Assembly: GCF_037975245.1 (NCBI RefSeq) | Contig: NC_092577.1 | Span: 19,962,898 to 20,026,897 of the forward strand | DNA from: Apostichopus japonicus | Taxonomy: Eukaryota; Echinodermata; Holothuroidea; Aspidochirotida; Stichopodidae | DNA: 64,000 bases | Direction of reading: 5' to 3' | In this document: in pieces, positions 57,401 to 64,000 of the stretch | Layout of the letters: each line of letters starts with the position of its first letter | Position numbering within the stretch: position 1 is the stretch's first letter | Translations under genes and position numbers: made by a program | Notes under the pieces: generated by a model | Database searches by the model: none | What the model saw: the letters and a program-made list of their open reading frames with translations, nothing else | Told to the model about the DNA's origin: nothing

Positions 57401-57720
57401 AACCCACGAGCATTAAACGAAACAAAGTTTACTTTAATCATTAGGTACTTCTATACTTATAGGATAAAGTTTTTTCATTTTGCTGGCCAAAAAAATAGAT
57501 AAAGTTACGATAGAAGAAGTTAGGAGAAGTTAAATGGTTTACCATTTTGATCACGCCATTGGCCTGACAAAAAACGCAGTTTAATGCCTTCCGAGTATAA
57601 TCTGGAAACACGATCACTCCATTTCCGCTTCTCCAGTAAATCAGCATGGGTGAGATCGTCTGTGCTAAAATTCTTTATCGATGAGCGAGGTTCGCTGCTT
57701 CCGTAGAATTGTAAGTTTGT
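54440..57720 (-). pseudogene. Decayed L1-like LINE (end of ORF1, complete ORF2 outline)
   Basis: The minus strand 57720-57520 reads DDLTHADLLEKRKW, RVSRLYSEGIKLRF and GKPFNFS, then a stop. This is the typical C-terminus of an L1 ORF1. ORF2 opens at ATG 57441 (VNFVSFNARGLRN, VILLQETHSV, VYGPNKDD) and continues from 57061 (WGGDFNFVG, SDHSSVTLTI). RT pieces follow: NKTPGSDGLSVEFY, CFIPKPSKDLQYLKNWRPIA, VRQGCPLSPYLFIL, and ISQYADVTVLF, where the second catalytic Asp of YADD is Val. The end has CSFCKNADETLIHLFYNCSH. Breaks are near 57060, 56280, 56080, 55660, 55610, 55250 and 54770. It is clearly AT-richer than the Tx1 copy upstream, whose 3' end abuts its ORF1 tail. Confidence 0.7.
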
Positions 57721-60700
57721 CTTGGAATGTGGAAAGTCGCAGCAAAACAAAACACCCTTCCCCAGCACACCACCGTCCAAAAAAGGCAGCCCTAGATAAA
57801 CGGCGAAAATCGCCTTCAACCTGAAGGCGAATGTCAGACTTCACCGCCTCCAGGACTGCCTGCCAACTGGCGAATTTCCCCCTAAAAACAACATCACATC
57901 TATTCCTCCAAATAAGTTTTTTTACAACAGAACAAACATAAATAATACGCTGCAACACAGCAACGGAACAAACTGGAGGATCTAATCCATACAAAACAAA
58001 ACCCTGTCCTACCGACCAGGAACGGTCTCCCGCTAAACGGTCGGTCCAGGACTGAAACCACTCCCACAAGTTCAAAACAAAGGGGCAATGCCAAAAAACA
58101 TGGGCAGTACTCTCTAAACTGTCACAGCCGGTCCTCGGGCACAGTCCATCACCCAATCGCCAGTGATACCTTTTCAGATTGGTCACCAAGGCACCGTGTG
58201 CAATTCTCCATGCAAGGTCACGGAGCCTGCAACCATTCAGCCTTGAATGCACCGAACGCCATACTTCGACAGGATGACGTCCCTGTACAAAAATTGCATT
58301 CAAGGCCCTATCCCGCAACGAACTGTGAACGAGGGCCGGCTGTGACAGGTCAACAGGGGGCAACTCAATCAGAGCGGAGCAAATGACACGCACCACCCTG
58401 TTTGGAGTACTACTATGCGGTTCTCTGTTGCTAAACAGCGCCGGGACCCATCGACGCAGGTGCAAACCGCCCCAAAAACGTACAAAATATGAACAAGGCA
58501 ACCCTGGGTCAGTTACCGCTACAAACAACTGCTTAAATAACAAACAAGTTAACTTACTTTCCAGATGAACCACCCCTAACCCACCCTTCTCCAGTTTTTG
58601 GTACATTACCGCCCTTTTGACAAGCTCTGTATCACCCGACCAAATAAATGAAAATATCGCTCTCTCCAACCGCACCAGGACGCGACGCGGGTACCACAAG
58701 ATGGGCGAAACAAAACGATTAACTACGGTGACTTTCCCTAGGATCGAAAGCCAGCGGGTGCCAAAGGTTTCGAGCCTGCTCTCAAATACCTCAGCCCTCT
58801 CGCTCCAGGTGACATCACCAGGTGCATCGTAGCCGAACCATATACCATTAATTTTGATATTCTGATCCGACCACGACGCACCGAATGGTAAGTCTCTGTA
58901 TCTCCAGCTACCAAGACGAAGGCCCTTTGTCTTTTCTGGATTCAACTTCGCCCCGGTAGCTCTCTCAAAAATAGATAAATCCTGCGAGAGTGCGCGAAAG
59001 GAGCCCAGACTCGAAACAACACATGTCACGTCATCTGCATATTGAGCGCATTTCACTTTGGCACCCCCTGGCACAACGAATGGAACAAGTCTGGAGTCCC
59101 TTTCCAAAAGACGAGAGAGGGACTCGCTAAACAAAACATAAAGTAATGGAGACAGAGGGCACCCCTGGCGCACCCCCCTCTCTACGTTAAAAACCTCCGA
59201 ACAAAACCCATTTACGATAACAGAACTGAAACTTTGTTCATACAAAACAGAAATCCATTTACGAAAATTTGGGTGCAACTGAAACGTCTCCAATACATTC
59301 ATTAAAAAACCGCGATCCACCATGTCAAAGGCCTTCTGCTGGTCCAGAGACACCAATGCACATGGCAGATCACGCTCAATAACAAAGTCGGTCAAGTCGC
59401 GCATCAACCACAAGTTCTGCTGGATGCAATGACCCTTCACTGCACAAGTCTGGAGATCACCCACAAGATGCGGCATAGCCAGTGCAAGGCGGTTGCACAA
59501 AGCCTTAGCCAGCAACTTATAGTCCACATTTAACAAGGTGATCGGACGCTTGTTACGGGGATCCAAGGGGTCCCCAGACTTGGGCAGCAAAGTAATCATG
59601 CCCATACGTTGACTTTGGTTTAACAGTCCGTTTTGGAAGGCGTCCTCGAAGACGGCTCTGATGTCGGGTCCTATTATTGCCCAGAAGGTTCGGTAGAACT
59701 CCCTCGGAAGCCCGTCCGAACCCGGGGACTTGCCATTCTTCATCTTCGAAAGCGCCTTCCAAAGCTCAACAGTGGTTATTCCGCCCCCCAAAATATCATT
59801 GACATCGTGGGGAACGGTTTTTGAGATTCCCCTCAATAAATCAGACTGTGCCGACAAGTCGACATTGCCACGCGTAAACAAACTCGAATAATACTCTTTA
59901 TATACGCGGACAATGCCGTGAGGGTCACTGACCACGGTCCCATCGGTAGCGCGCACAGACGGGACGCGTCTGTCACCCGCCGATGAGCTAACGGACTGGT
60001 AAAACCTCAGTGAAGGGCGCTCCTCGGCTTCCACGGCTTCGACACGGGCCCTGACGCGGGCACCGTGGTACTTTTCATCGAGATACGTCTGCAAAGCGAT
60101 GACTGCCGAAGGGTCGCCAAACTTCACCTCCGCGCACAGCTTCGAGAATTTTTCTCTTCGACGCCGTGCGCGGGTCACGCAATACTGAATTGCGTAGCGT
60201 TTGATGCGCAACTTGATATTATCCCACCACTGGGATGTAGAAGCAAAGGCCGGCTTCAATGTTTGCCATCCTTTGTACCTGGTCTCGAAACCTTGGCGGA
60301 ATTCTGCCTCGCCAAGAATCCGACAGTTAAGCTTCCATAGGCCCCGCCCGATCGGGAAAATGGAAGGCAAAACAAAACGTGCTACCACAGTGTCATGGTC
60401 AGAGAGCGGACAGCTGAGCGTCTCGCAACCCGAAAATTTAAAACTTACGGGCGCATACACTCGATCTATCCTGGAGGCATCTTCTCCGTTAGGCCTCACC
60501 CACGTATACACCGTACTACACGGGTGTATACGCCTCCAGACATCGGCTAAAAGGTGTGCGGAAGTGAATCTGTCCAATTCTGTGATCCCAGCGTCGGGAC
60601 TAGCAGACACAGAAGCCCCGAGTCTGTCAAGACCCGAGTCTGGGACACAGTTAAAGTCTCCGACCATGACACATGGAGCACTACCAGGAACAAAGGAAGG

Positions 60701-61081
60701 CAGTGTGTTAAAAAAATCTCGTCTAGCAGAAGGCCGATTGGGAGCATACACATTGCAAAGGGAGATGTTACCCTGTGGATACTTGAAAAGAATGCAAACC
60801 AATCGGCCCTCGTGATCCGTCTCCACCCTAGTGGCACAACCCGCCTGACGAGGTGACAGGAGGATGACAGTGCCACAGGATGAAGACGAACCAAACGAAG
60901 CATGCAGCCCACCACCCCACTCATAGGCCCATAGAGGGACATCTTCTTCCAAAATATGTGTTTCTTGTAGGCAAACGCAGTCGACTTCCATTGAAATACA
61001 ATATTGGAAAATGCGACTGCGCTTGCGATGATCCCTCATGCCATTCACGTTCAAGGTGGCAACTGAAAATGTATGGGCCAT
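57665..61081 (-). CDS. Tx1-clade LINE ORF2: AP-endonuclease plus reverse transcriptase, intact
   Basis: ATG at 61081-61079 starts MAHTFSVATLNVNGMRD. The frame is open for 1138 codons to 57665. Endonuclease motifs are complete in about residues 1-225 (NVNG, LQETH, VYAPNRP, VGDFNCV, SRIDRVY, LSDHDTVV). The RT (about 470-760) has GKSPGSDGLPREFY, LLPKSGDPLDPRNKRPI, SLDQQKAFDMVD, GVRQGCPLSPLLYVLFS and CAQYADDVTCVV, so its catalytic aspartates are intact. The C-terminus has WRIAHGALVTNLKRYHW and a Cys-His group (CPRTGC, HVFWHC). The length fits the family. It nicks target DNA and copies its RNA there. The last 15-20 residues, to LIDKEF, probably read through into the neighbouring L1-like element. 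No codon break is seen, so activity is possible but not shown. Confidence 0.85.
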   Translation of the reverse strand: MAHTFSVATLNVNGMRDHRKRSRIFQYCISMEVDCVCLQETHILEEDVPLWAYEWGGGLHASFGSSSSCGTVILLSPRQAGCATRVETDHEGRLVCILFKYPQGNISLCNVYAPNRPSARRDFFNTLPSFVPGSAPCVMVGDFNCVPDSGLDRLGASVSASPDAGITELDRFTSAHLLADVWRRIHPCSTVYTWVRPNGEDASRIDRVYAPVSFKFSGCETLSCPLSDHDTVVARFVLPSIFPIGRGLWKLNCRILGEAEFRQGFETRYKGWQTLKPAFASTSQWWDNIKLRIKRYAIQYCVTRARRRREKFSKLCAEVKFGDPSAVIALQTYLDEKYHGARVRARVEAVEAEERPSLRFYQSVSSSAGDRRVPSVRATDGTVVSDPHGIVRVYKEYYSSLFTRGNVDLSAQSDLLRGISKTVPHDVNDILGGGITTVELWKALSKMKNGKSPGSDGLPREFYRTFWAIIGPDIRAVFEDAFQNGLLNQSQRMGMITLLPKSGDPLDPRNKRPITLLNVDYKLLAKALCNRLALAMPHLVGDLQTCAVKGHCIQQNLWLMRDLTDFVIERDLPCALVSLDQQKAFDMVDRGFLMNVLETFQLHPNFRKWISVLYEQSFSSVIVNGFCSEVFNVERGVRQGCPLSPLLYVLFSESLSRLLERDSRLVPFVVPGGAKVKCAQYADDVTCVVSSLGSFRALSQDLSIFERATGAKLNPEKTKGLRLGSWRYRDLPFGASWSDQNIKINGIWFGYDAPGDVTWSERAEVFESRLETFGTRWLSILGKVTVVNRFVSPILWYPRRVLVRLERAIFSFIWSGDTELVKRAVMYQKLEKGGLGVVHLESKLTCLLFKQLFVAVTDPGLPCSYFVRFWGGLHLRRWVPALFSNREPHSSTPNRVVRVICSALIELPPVDLSQPALVHSSLRDRALNAIFVQGRHPVEVWRSVHSRLNGCRLRDLAWRIAHGALVTNLKRYHWRLGDGLCPRTGCDSLESTAHVFWHCPFVLNLWEWFQSWTDRLAGDRSWSVGQGFVLYGLDPPVCSVAVLQRIIYVCSVVKKLIWRNRCDVVFRGKFASWQAVLEAVKSDIRLQVEGDFRRLSRAAFFGRWCAGEGCFVLLRLSTFQDKLTILRKQRTSLIDKEF

Positions 61082-61101
61082 GAGAGGGCAATGGGGCAAA
61101 A

Positions 61102-62274
61102 CTACGCCGACGTCGATTCTGTAAGCTTCAAGCGCGCTCTAGACGACATATCGTCGTCGGAGTCGTCACTTGAGGCCGACCTTTTCAGTGATGGTTCCCC
61201 CATCTCGTCGTACCAGCTCGTCCCAGTGGCACGTTTCGGCTCGACGATCACCGAGCCTCCGGAGTCGCTGTCAGACATAGCCTCCGGAGACCGGACGACC
61301 GAGTCGTCGTCAGACAGAGTCTCCGGATCTGGCGATACCGGCGGCGGACTGGGGACGGAACTGGACGGGTTGATGGGGGAAGCTGGTGGAGACCCCGTGT
61401 CCGCTTCGCTGTGTGGTGGAGACGGTGTGGGCACGGGGTTGATGGGGGAAGCTGGTGTAGACATTCTCGGTGCGGGCACGGGGTTGGGGTCTGCAACTAC
61501 GGGGGAGGGTGAAGGAGGTGCGGAGAGTGAATCCGCACCCGTTTCCCCCTCGCGTGGAGCTTCCTCCGGGGCAGTAGGTGCGCCAGAACTTGGCGCCTTT
61601 GCTTGACCCCCACTCTTTGTCATAAAGACATAAGAGGAGGGACAAGCGCGAAAGACATGTCCCTCCTTCCCACAGAGTGAGCACACGACTTCGCTTGGGC
61701 AAGCAGAGGTATCATGCCCAAGACGAAGGCAGCGCCCACACTTTTTATTTGGGCAGCCCTTGGCTTCGTGCCCGGTCTCCCCACACCTGAAGCAGGTACG
61801 GGGCTGACCGGGGTAACGCACGTGAGCTTTATGCCCGGCAATAAAAAGGAAGGAGGGAATGTCCTGCTTGAGGTCGATCCGAACCTGTCGGTGCCCGTTG
61901 AACACCCCAGGGGCCTGTGCGTAGGAGCACATTTTAATAGCCTTGACAGCCCCGAACCGACCTAAAACAGTTGCGACAAGTTCTTGACGCACCTCTAATC
62001 CTACGTGGATGACAGTTACCCATACGGAACGTTCGTATGGAGTAACTGTCAAACCTTCAACCCCACTCAGCAACGTGACACCCTTCTGCCGGGTCACGTC
62101 ACTGGTAAAACGTAGATCATACGTATTACGACCCTGGAGAGCTTGTAGAGCATCAACCTCTCCAGGCACAACAACACCCTTACTTTTTAAAATACTAAAA
62201 ACTTGCACCGGTGGAACCGCTTGTTCACCGGTGAAGGTCAACTTAACAATTTTCGAATCACGGCGCGATGCCAT
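61102..62274 (-). CDS. Tx1-clade LINE ORF1: gag-like protein with three CCHC zinc knuckles, intact
   Basis: ATG at 62274-62272 starts MASRRDSKIVKLTF. The other copy has MAARRDSKIV at the same place, which supports this start over the upstream extension to 62316. The protein has 390 residues. An RRM-like N-terminal half (VDALQALQGRNTYDLRFTS; VSVWVTVIH-like SVWVTVIHVGL) precedes three knuckles of C-x2-C-x4-H-x4-C type: CFRCGETGHEAKGC, CGRCLRLGHDTSAC and CSLCGKEGHVFRAC. The last third is Pro/Ser/Asp-rich with repeats around SPINPVPTPSPP and ends in an acidic, Ser-rich tail. It would bind the element RNA. TAG at 61104-61102 is 20 bases before the ORF2 start, so ORF2 probably needs reinitiation or a bypass. 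Confidence 0.85.
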   Translation of the reverse strand: MASRRDSKIVKLTFTGEQAVPPVQVFSILKSKGVVVPGEVDALQALQGRNTYDLRFTSDVTRQKGVTLLSGVEGLTVTPYERSVWVTVIHVGLEVRQELVATVLGRFGAVKAIKMCSYAQAPGVFNGHRQVRIDLKQDIPSFLFIAGHKAHVRYPGQPRTCFRCGETGHEAKGCPNKKCGRCLRLGHDTSACPSEVVCSLCGKEGHVFRACPSSYVFMTKSGGQAKAPSSGAPTAPEEAPREGETGADSLSAPPSPSPVVADPNPVPAPRMSTPASPINPVPTPSPPHSEADTGSPPASPINPSSSVPSPPPVSPDPETLSDDDSVVRSPEAMSDSDSGGSVIVEPKRATGTSWYDEMGEPSLKRSASSDDSDDDMSSRARLKLTESTSA

Positions 62275-62400
62275 GATACCGAAGGTGGCCAGGCCACAGA
62301 GGAGTAACAAAAACAAACTATAAAGACAGGTTTAAACTTAAAACGATATACGATAACTATATACGACAAACGCACACACCCGCCTGGCGGGAAGTATAGC

Positions 62401-62440
62401 ACAGTACAGTACAGTAAGGTAAGGTAAGGTAAGGTAAGGT
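62401..62440. repeat. Pentanucleotide repeats in the Tx1 5' UTR
   Basis: Three ACAGT units are followed by five AAGGT units, then AAGAA. They lie in the 5' UTR of the minus-strand Tx1 copy and are absent from the plus-strand copy. Confidence 0.8.
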
Positions 62441-62627
62441 AAGAAAGTAGCTGTATCAGATGGAGAGCGAGAGCGAAACACGTCTGCACTCCACGAAAGC
62501 CAAATGTGCCTAGGTCGTTGCTGGTTAGGGCGGGAAGCACCATCACGATGAGCACTATAGAACTTTCAGCATCTTGAAGGCCAACTGTTCAGGCCAACTT
62601 GAAGGCCAACTGAAAAAGTTCAGTTCT

Positions 62628-64000
62628 CGTGGAGTGCGGACGTGTTTTCGGCTGCTCTCCATCTTTCGTTGACCACACATTTATTGTGTTTTTACGTTGG
62701 CCCTTCATTAGTTTACAGTTTGTTTTAGTGAAGTTTGTGTGTTTTGGGTTTGTTTCGTTTTGGTTTGTGTATAGGTGCGTGGCTTTGCCACACCCCTAGC
62801 TGTCATGGCGGCTCGCCGTGACAGTAAAATCGTATTGTTGAGTTTTTCGGGGGAGGCTAAGGTCGTCCCCGTACAAGTTTTTTCAGTTTTGCGTTCTGTT
62901 GGTTTAAAGGTCCCTGGAGAGCTCGACGCGCTTCAGCGTAAACCTCTCCGGGGTATGAATTGTTTTGATGTACGGTTTACCTCGGAGGCTGCCCGCGTCC
63001 GAGGCGTCCATGTGTTGGGGGGAGTTGAGGGACTGAAGGTCACACCGCATGACAGTTCGGTGTGGGTGACAGTCCTCCATCTCCCTCTGGACATGTCTGA
63101 ACAGGTTGTTGTGCGGACACTGGGGCGTTTTGGGAAAGTGACCGGCTACGAGGAGCCGGAATTCCTTGAATGTAAAGGTGTCAAGACCGGGACTAGACGA
63201 GTTAGAATCGAACTCAAGTCCGATATCCCCTCTACCTTGTGGGCTAATGGGCACAGGGCCCACATTGCATACCCGGGCCAGCTTCGCACTTGTTGGAGGT
63301 GTGGGCTGGAAGGGCATGAGGCCAGGTTGTGCCCGAACAAGCGGTGTAGCCGCTGTTTACAGGTTGGGCATACCCTGGCCGAGTGTTAAGGGGATATCGT
63401 TTGCAACTCGTGTGGGAAAACGGGCCATCTCGCCCGTTTATGCCCAGACCGCTCATACGCCGCGAGAGTGGCTACGGGCGTGGTTGCAGCGGTCCCTGTC
63501 CCGGCCTCTGACACCGTACCACATGATGATCCTGTCATCGCCCCAGTGTCCGACACTAGCGCCCGATGGAGGCTTTGTTCCCCCTTTCGTGTCCGACCTC
63601 TCCCCTGATCGAACTTACCGAGACTGCCAGCCTGCCCACTGAGGCAGAGCAGGACAAAACGGCGGAGATGGTACTAGCGGAGTGGCACGCGGCGCAGGAT
63701 GCCGCTTGTACTGGTTCACCGGTAGCTACGCCCGCTATCGGTGATACTAGTCGGGCCCAGATTCTGACTCGCCAATGGAGGACTGCACTACAGCCTTATT
63801 AGTTGTGGCTAAGGAGTCCTCCGATTGGTTTGATGAGACAAAACAGGCCACTGATCTCATTGACTCGAGTGGCCCTTCCACCCTACCCGCAGCCGCTTCC
63901 GCTATACCGGACACGATGGTCGCTAGTGGACCTCCTGTTCCTGACAGGGAGGTCCACTCGATCAAGGTTGACGAGGAGTTAAGAACTCTGCTCCCTCGTA
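62628..64000 (+). mobile_element. Second Tx1-clade LINE copy, head to head, running off the window
   Basis: The 5' UTR begins TCTCGTGGAGTGCGGACGTG at 62629. This is the same start, in opposite orientation, as the minus-strand copy's TCGTGGAGTGCAGACGTG. Its ORF1 follows at 62805. The 125 bases between the two 5' ends (62503-62627) contain CTTGAAGGCCAACTG twice. The copies differ at many codons, so they are related but not recent duplicates. Confidence 0.7.
62805..64000 (+). pseudogene. Tx1-clade ORF1, second copy, with premature stop and frameshifts
   Basis: ATG 62805-62807 starts MAARRDSKIVLLSFSGEA. The N-terminal half aligns residue for residue with the intact copy (VPVQVFSVLRS, SVWVTVLHLPLD, RRVRIELKSDIPS). 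Knuckles 1 and 2 are CWRCGLEGHEARLC and CSRCLQVGHTLAEC. A TAA at 63387-63389 follows at once, but the same frame then reads knuckle 3, CNSCGKTGHLARLCPDRSYA, to a second stop near 63606. Shifted frames (63566-63802 and beyond) continue a Thr/Pro/Ala-rich tail to the window edge. This copy can therefore make only a protein with two knuckles. Confidence 0.75.

Larger units (their letters stand above)
57665..62502 (-). mobile_element. Tx1-clade LINE with both ORFs open
   Basis: The 5' UTR runs from about 62502 to 62275 and begins TCGTGGAGTGCAGACGTG. ORF1 and ORF2 follow, 20 bases apart. The two-ORF layout, three CCHC knuckles in ORF1 and the ORF2 sequence style fit the L1/Tx1 group. Its coding part is visibly GC-richer than the L1-like relic next to it. 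No separate 3' UTR can be seen: ORF2 reads directly into the tail of the L1-like ORF1 near 57720. No target duplication could be found because the far side is another Tx1 element. Confidence 0.7.

Noticed and set aside
60201-60815. 204-codon plus-strand open frame
   Set aside because: Antisense of the intact Tx1 ORF2 endonuclease and linker region.
61073-61606. 177-codon plus-strand open frame with Gly/Ser/Glu repeats
   Set aside because: Antisense of the Pro/Ser-rich tail of the Tx1 ORF1, whose low complexity keeps the other strand open.

Overview
This is a window of animal nuclear DNA, most likely from a marine invertebrate. Coding pieces are split by GT-AG introns in consistent phases. 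There are no operons and no ribosome binding sites. Most recognisable material belongs to mobile-element lineages typical of invertebrate genomes: Kolobok/THAP, FLYWCH-MULE, Helentron, and Rex1-, L1- and Tx1-type LINEs. Dispersed repeats include a short one ending in an ATATAGCGCC-type core next to AATC units. An echinoderm or another invertebrate deuterostome would fit, but I cannot name the species. I recognise no host housekeeping gene, no tRNA, no rRNA and no CRISPR array.

Left third (1-17.8 kb): a decayed LINE (1.9-3.7 kb) is followed by a Kolobok-type transposase gene. Its THAP-like exons lie at 5.45-8.44 kb and its DDE-type catalytic part at 14.3-15.8 kb. The gap between the two parts is a nest of insertions. 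A TA-flanked element (8783-14047) carries six copies of a near-palindromic GGTAACTSACGTTAC motif. It was invaded by a TTAA-flanked element (9466-12496) that carries exons of a protein like the cytosolic (ballast) domain of P2X7 receptors, and by a GGGTACCCGGATA-ended repeat (12.52-13.28 kb). At 16.4-17.8 kb are exon fragments of a second gene family.

Middle (18-36 kb): a degenerate satellite of about 245 bp at 19-20.7 kb is full of AGGTCA-type half-sites. Several hairpin MITEs follow. A long multi-exon relic (26.1-32.4 kb) belongs to an unnamed, repeat-like gene family with a Gly-[Tyr/Phe]-His-x-x-Cys-Tyr N-terminal signature, a PIN/FEN-like nuclease signature and a Cys-rich C-terminus. It is interrupted by a short ATATAGCGCC repeat. 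An 18-unit array of GGACCGCTATTCATAA with a 120-bp higher-order period lies at 34.6-35.0 kb. A 673-bp CAGGGATG-ended element with 6-bp target duplications lies at 35.1-35.8 kb.

Right third (36-64 kb): a four-exon FLYWCH plus MULE transposase gene on the minus strand (36399-42716) is damaged, and its introns host a hAT-like MITE, a foldback element and tandem repeats. Next come a polypurine tandem array, an isolated OB-fold-like exon, a nearly complete Rex1/CR1-group LINE (45.3-48.5 kb), and a Helentron on the minus strand (54.4-48.7 kb). The Helentron shows a Lys-rich repeat, a HUH Rep, a Pif1-like helicase and an endonuclease tail. After it lie a decayed L1-like LINE (57.7-54.5 kb) and an apparently intact Tx1-clade LINE (62.5-57.7 kb, ORF1 and ORF2 both open). 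A second Tx1 copy, with a broken ORF1, points the other way and runs off the window.

Almost every coding relic except the Tx1 pair on the minus strand has single-base frameshifts. Decay is the simplest reading, but indel errors in the assembly would look the same. The window reads as a mobile-element cluster rather than a set of genes working together.
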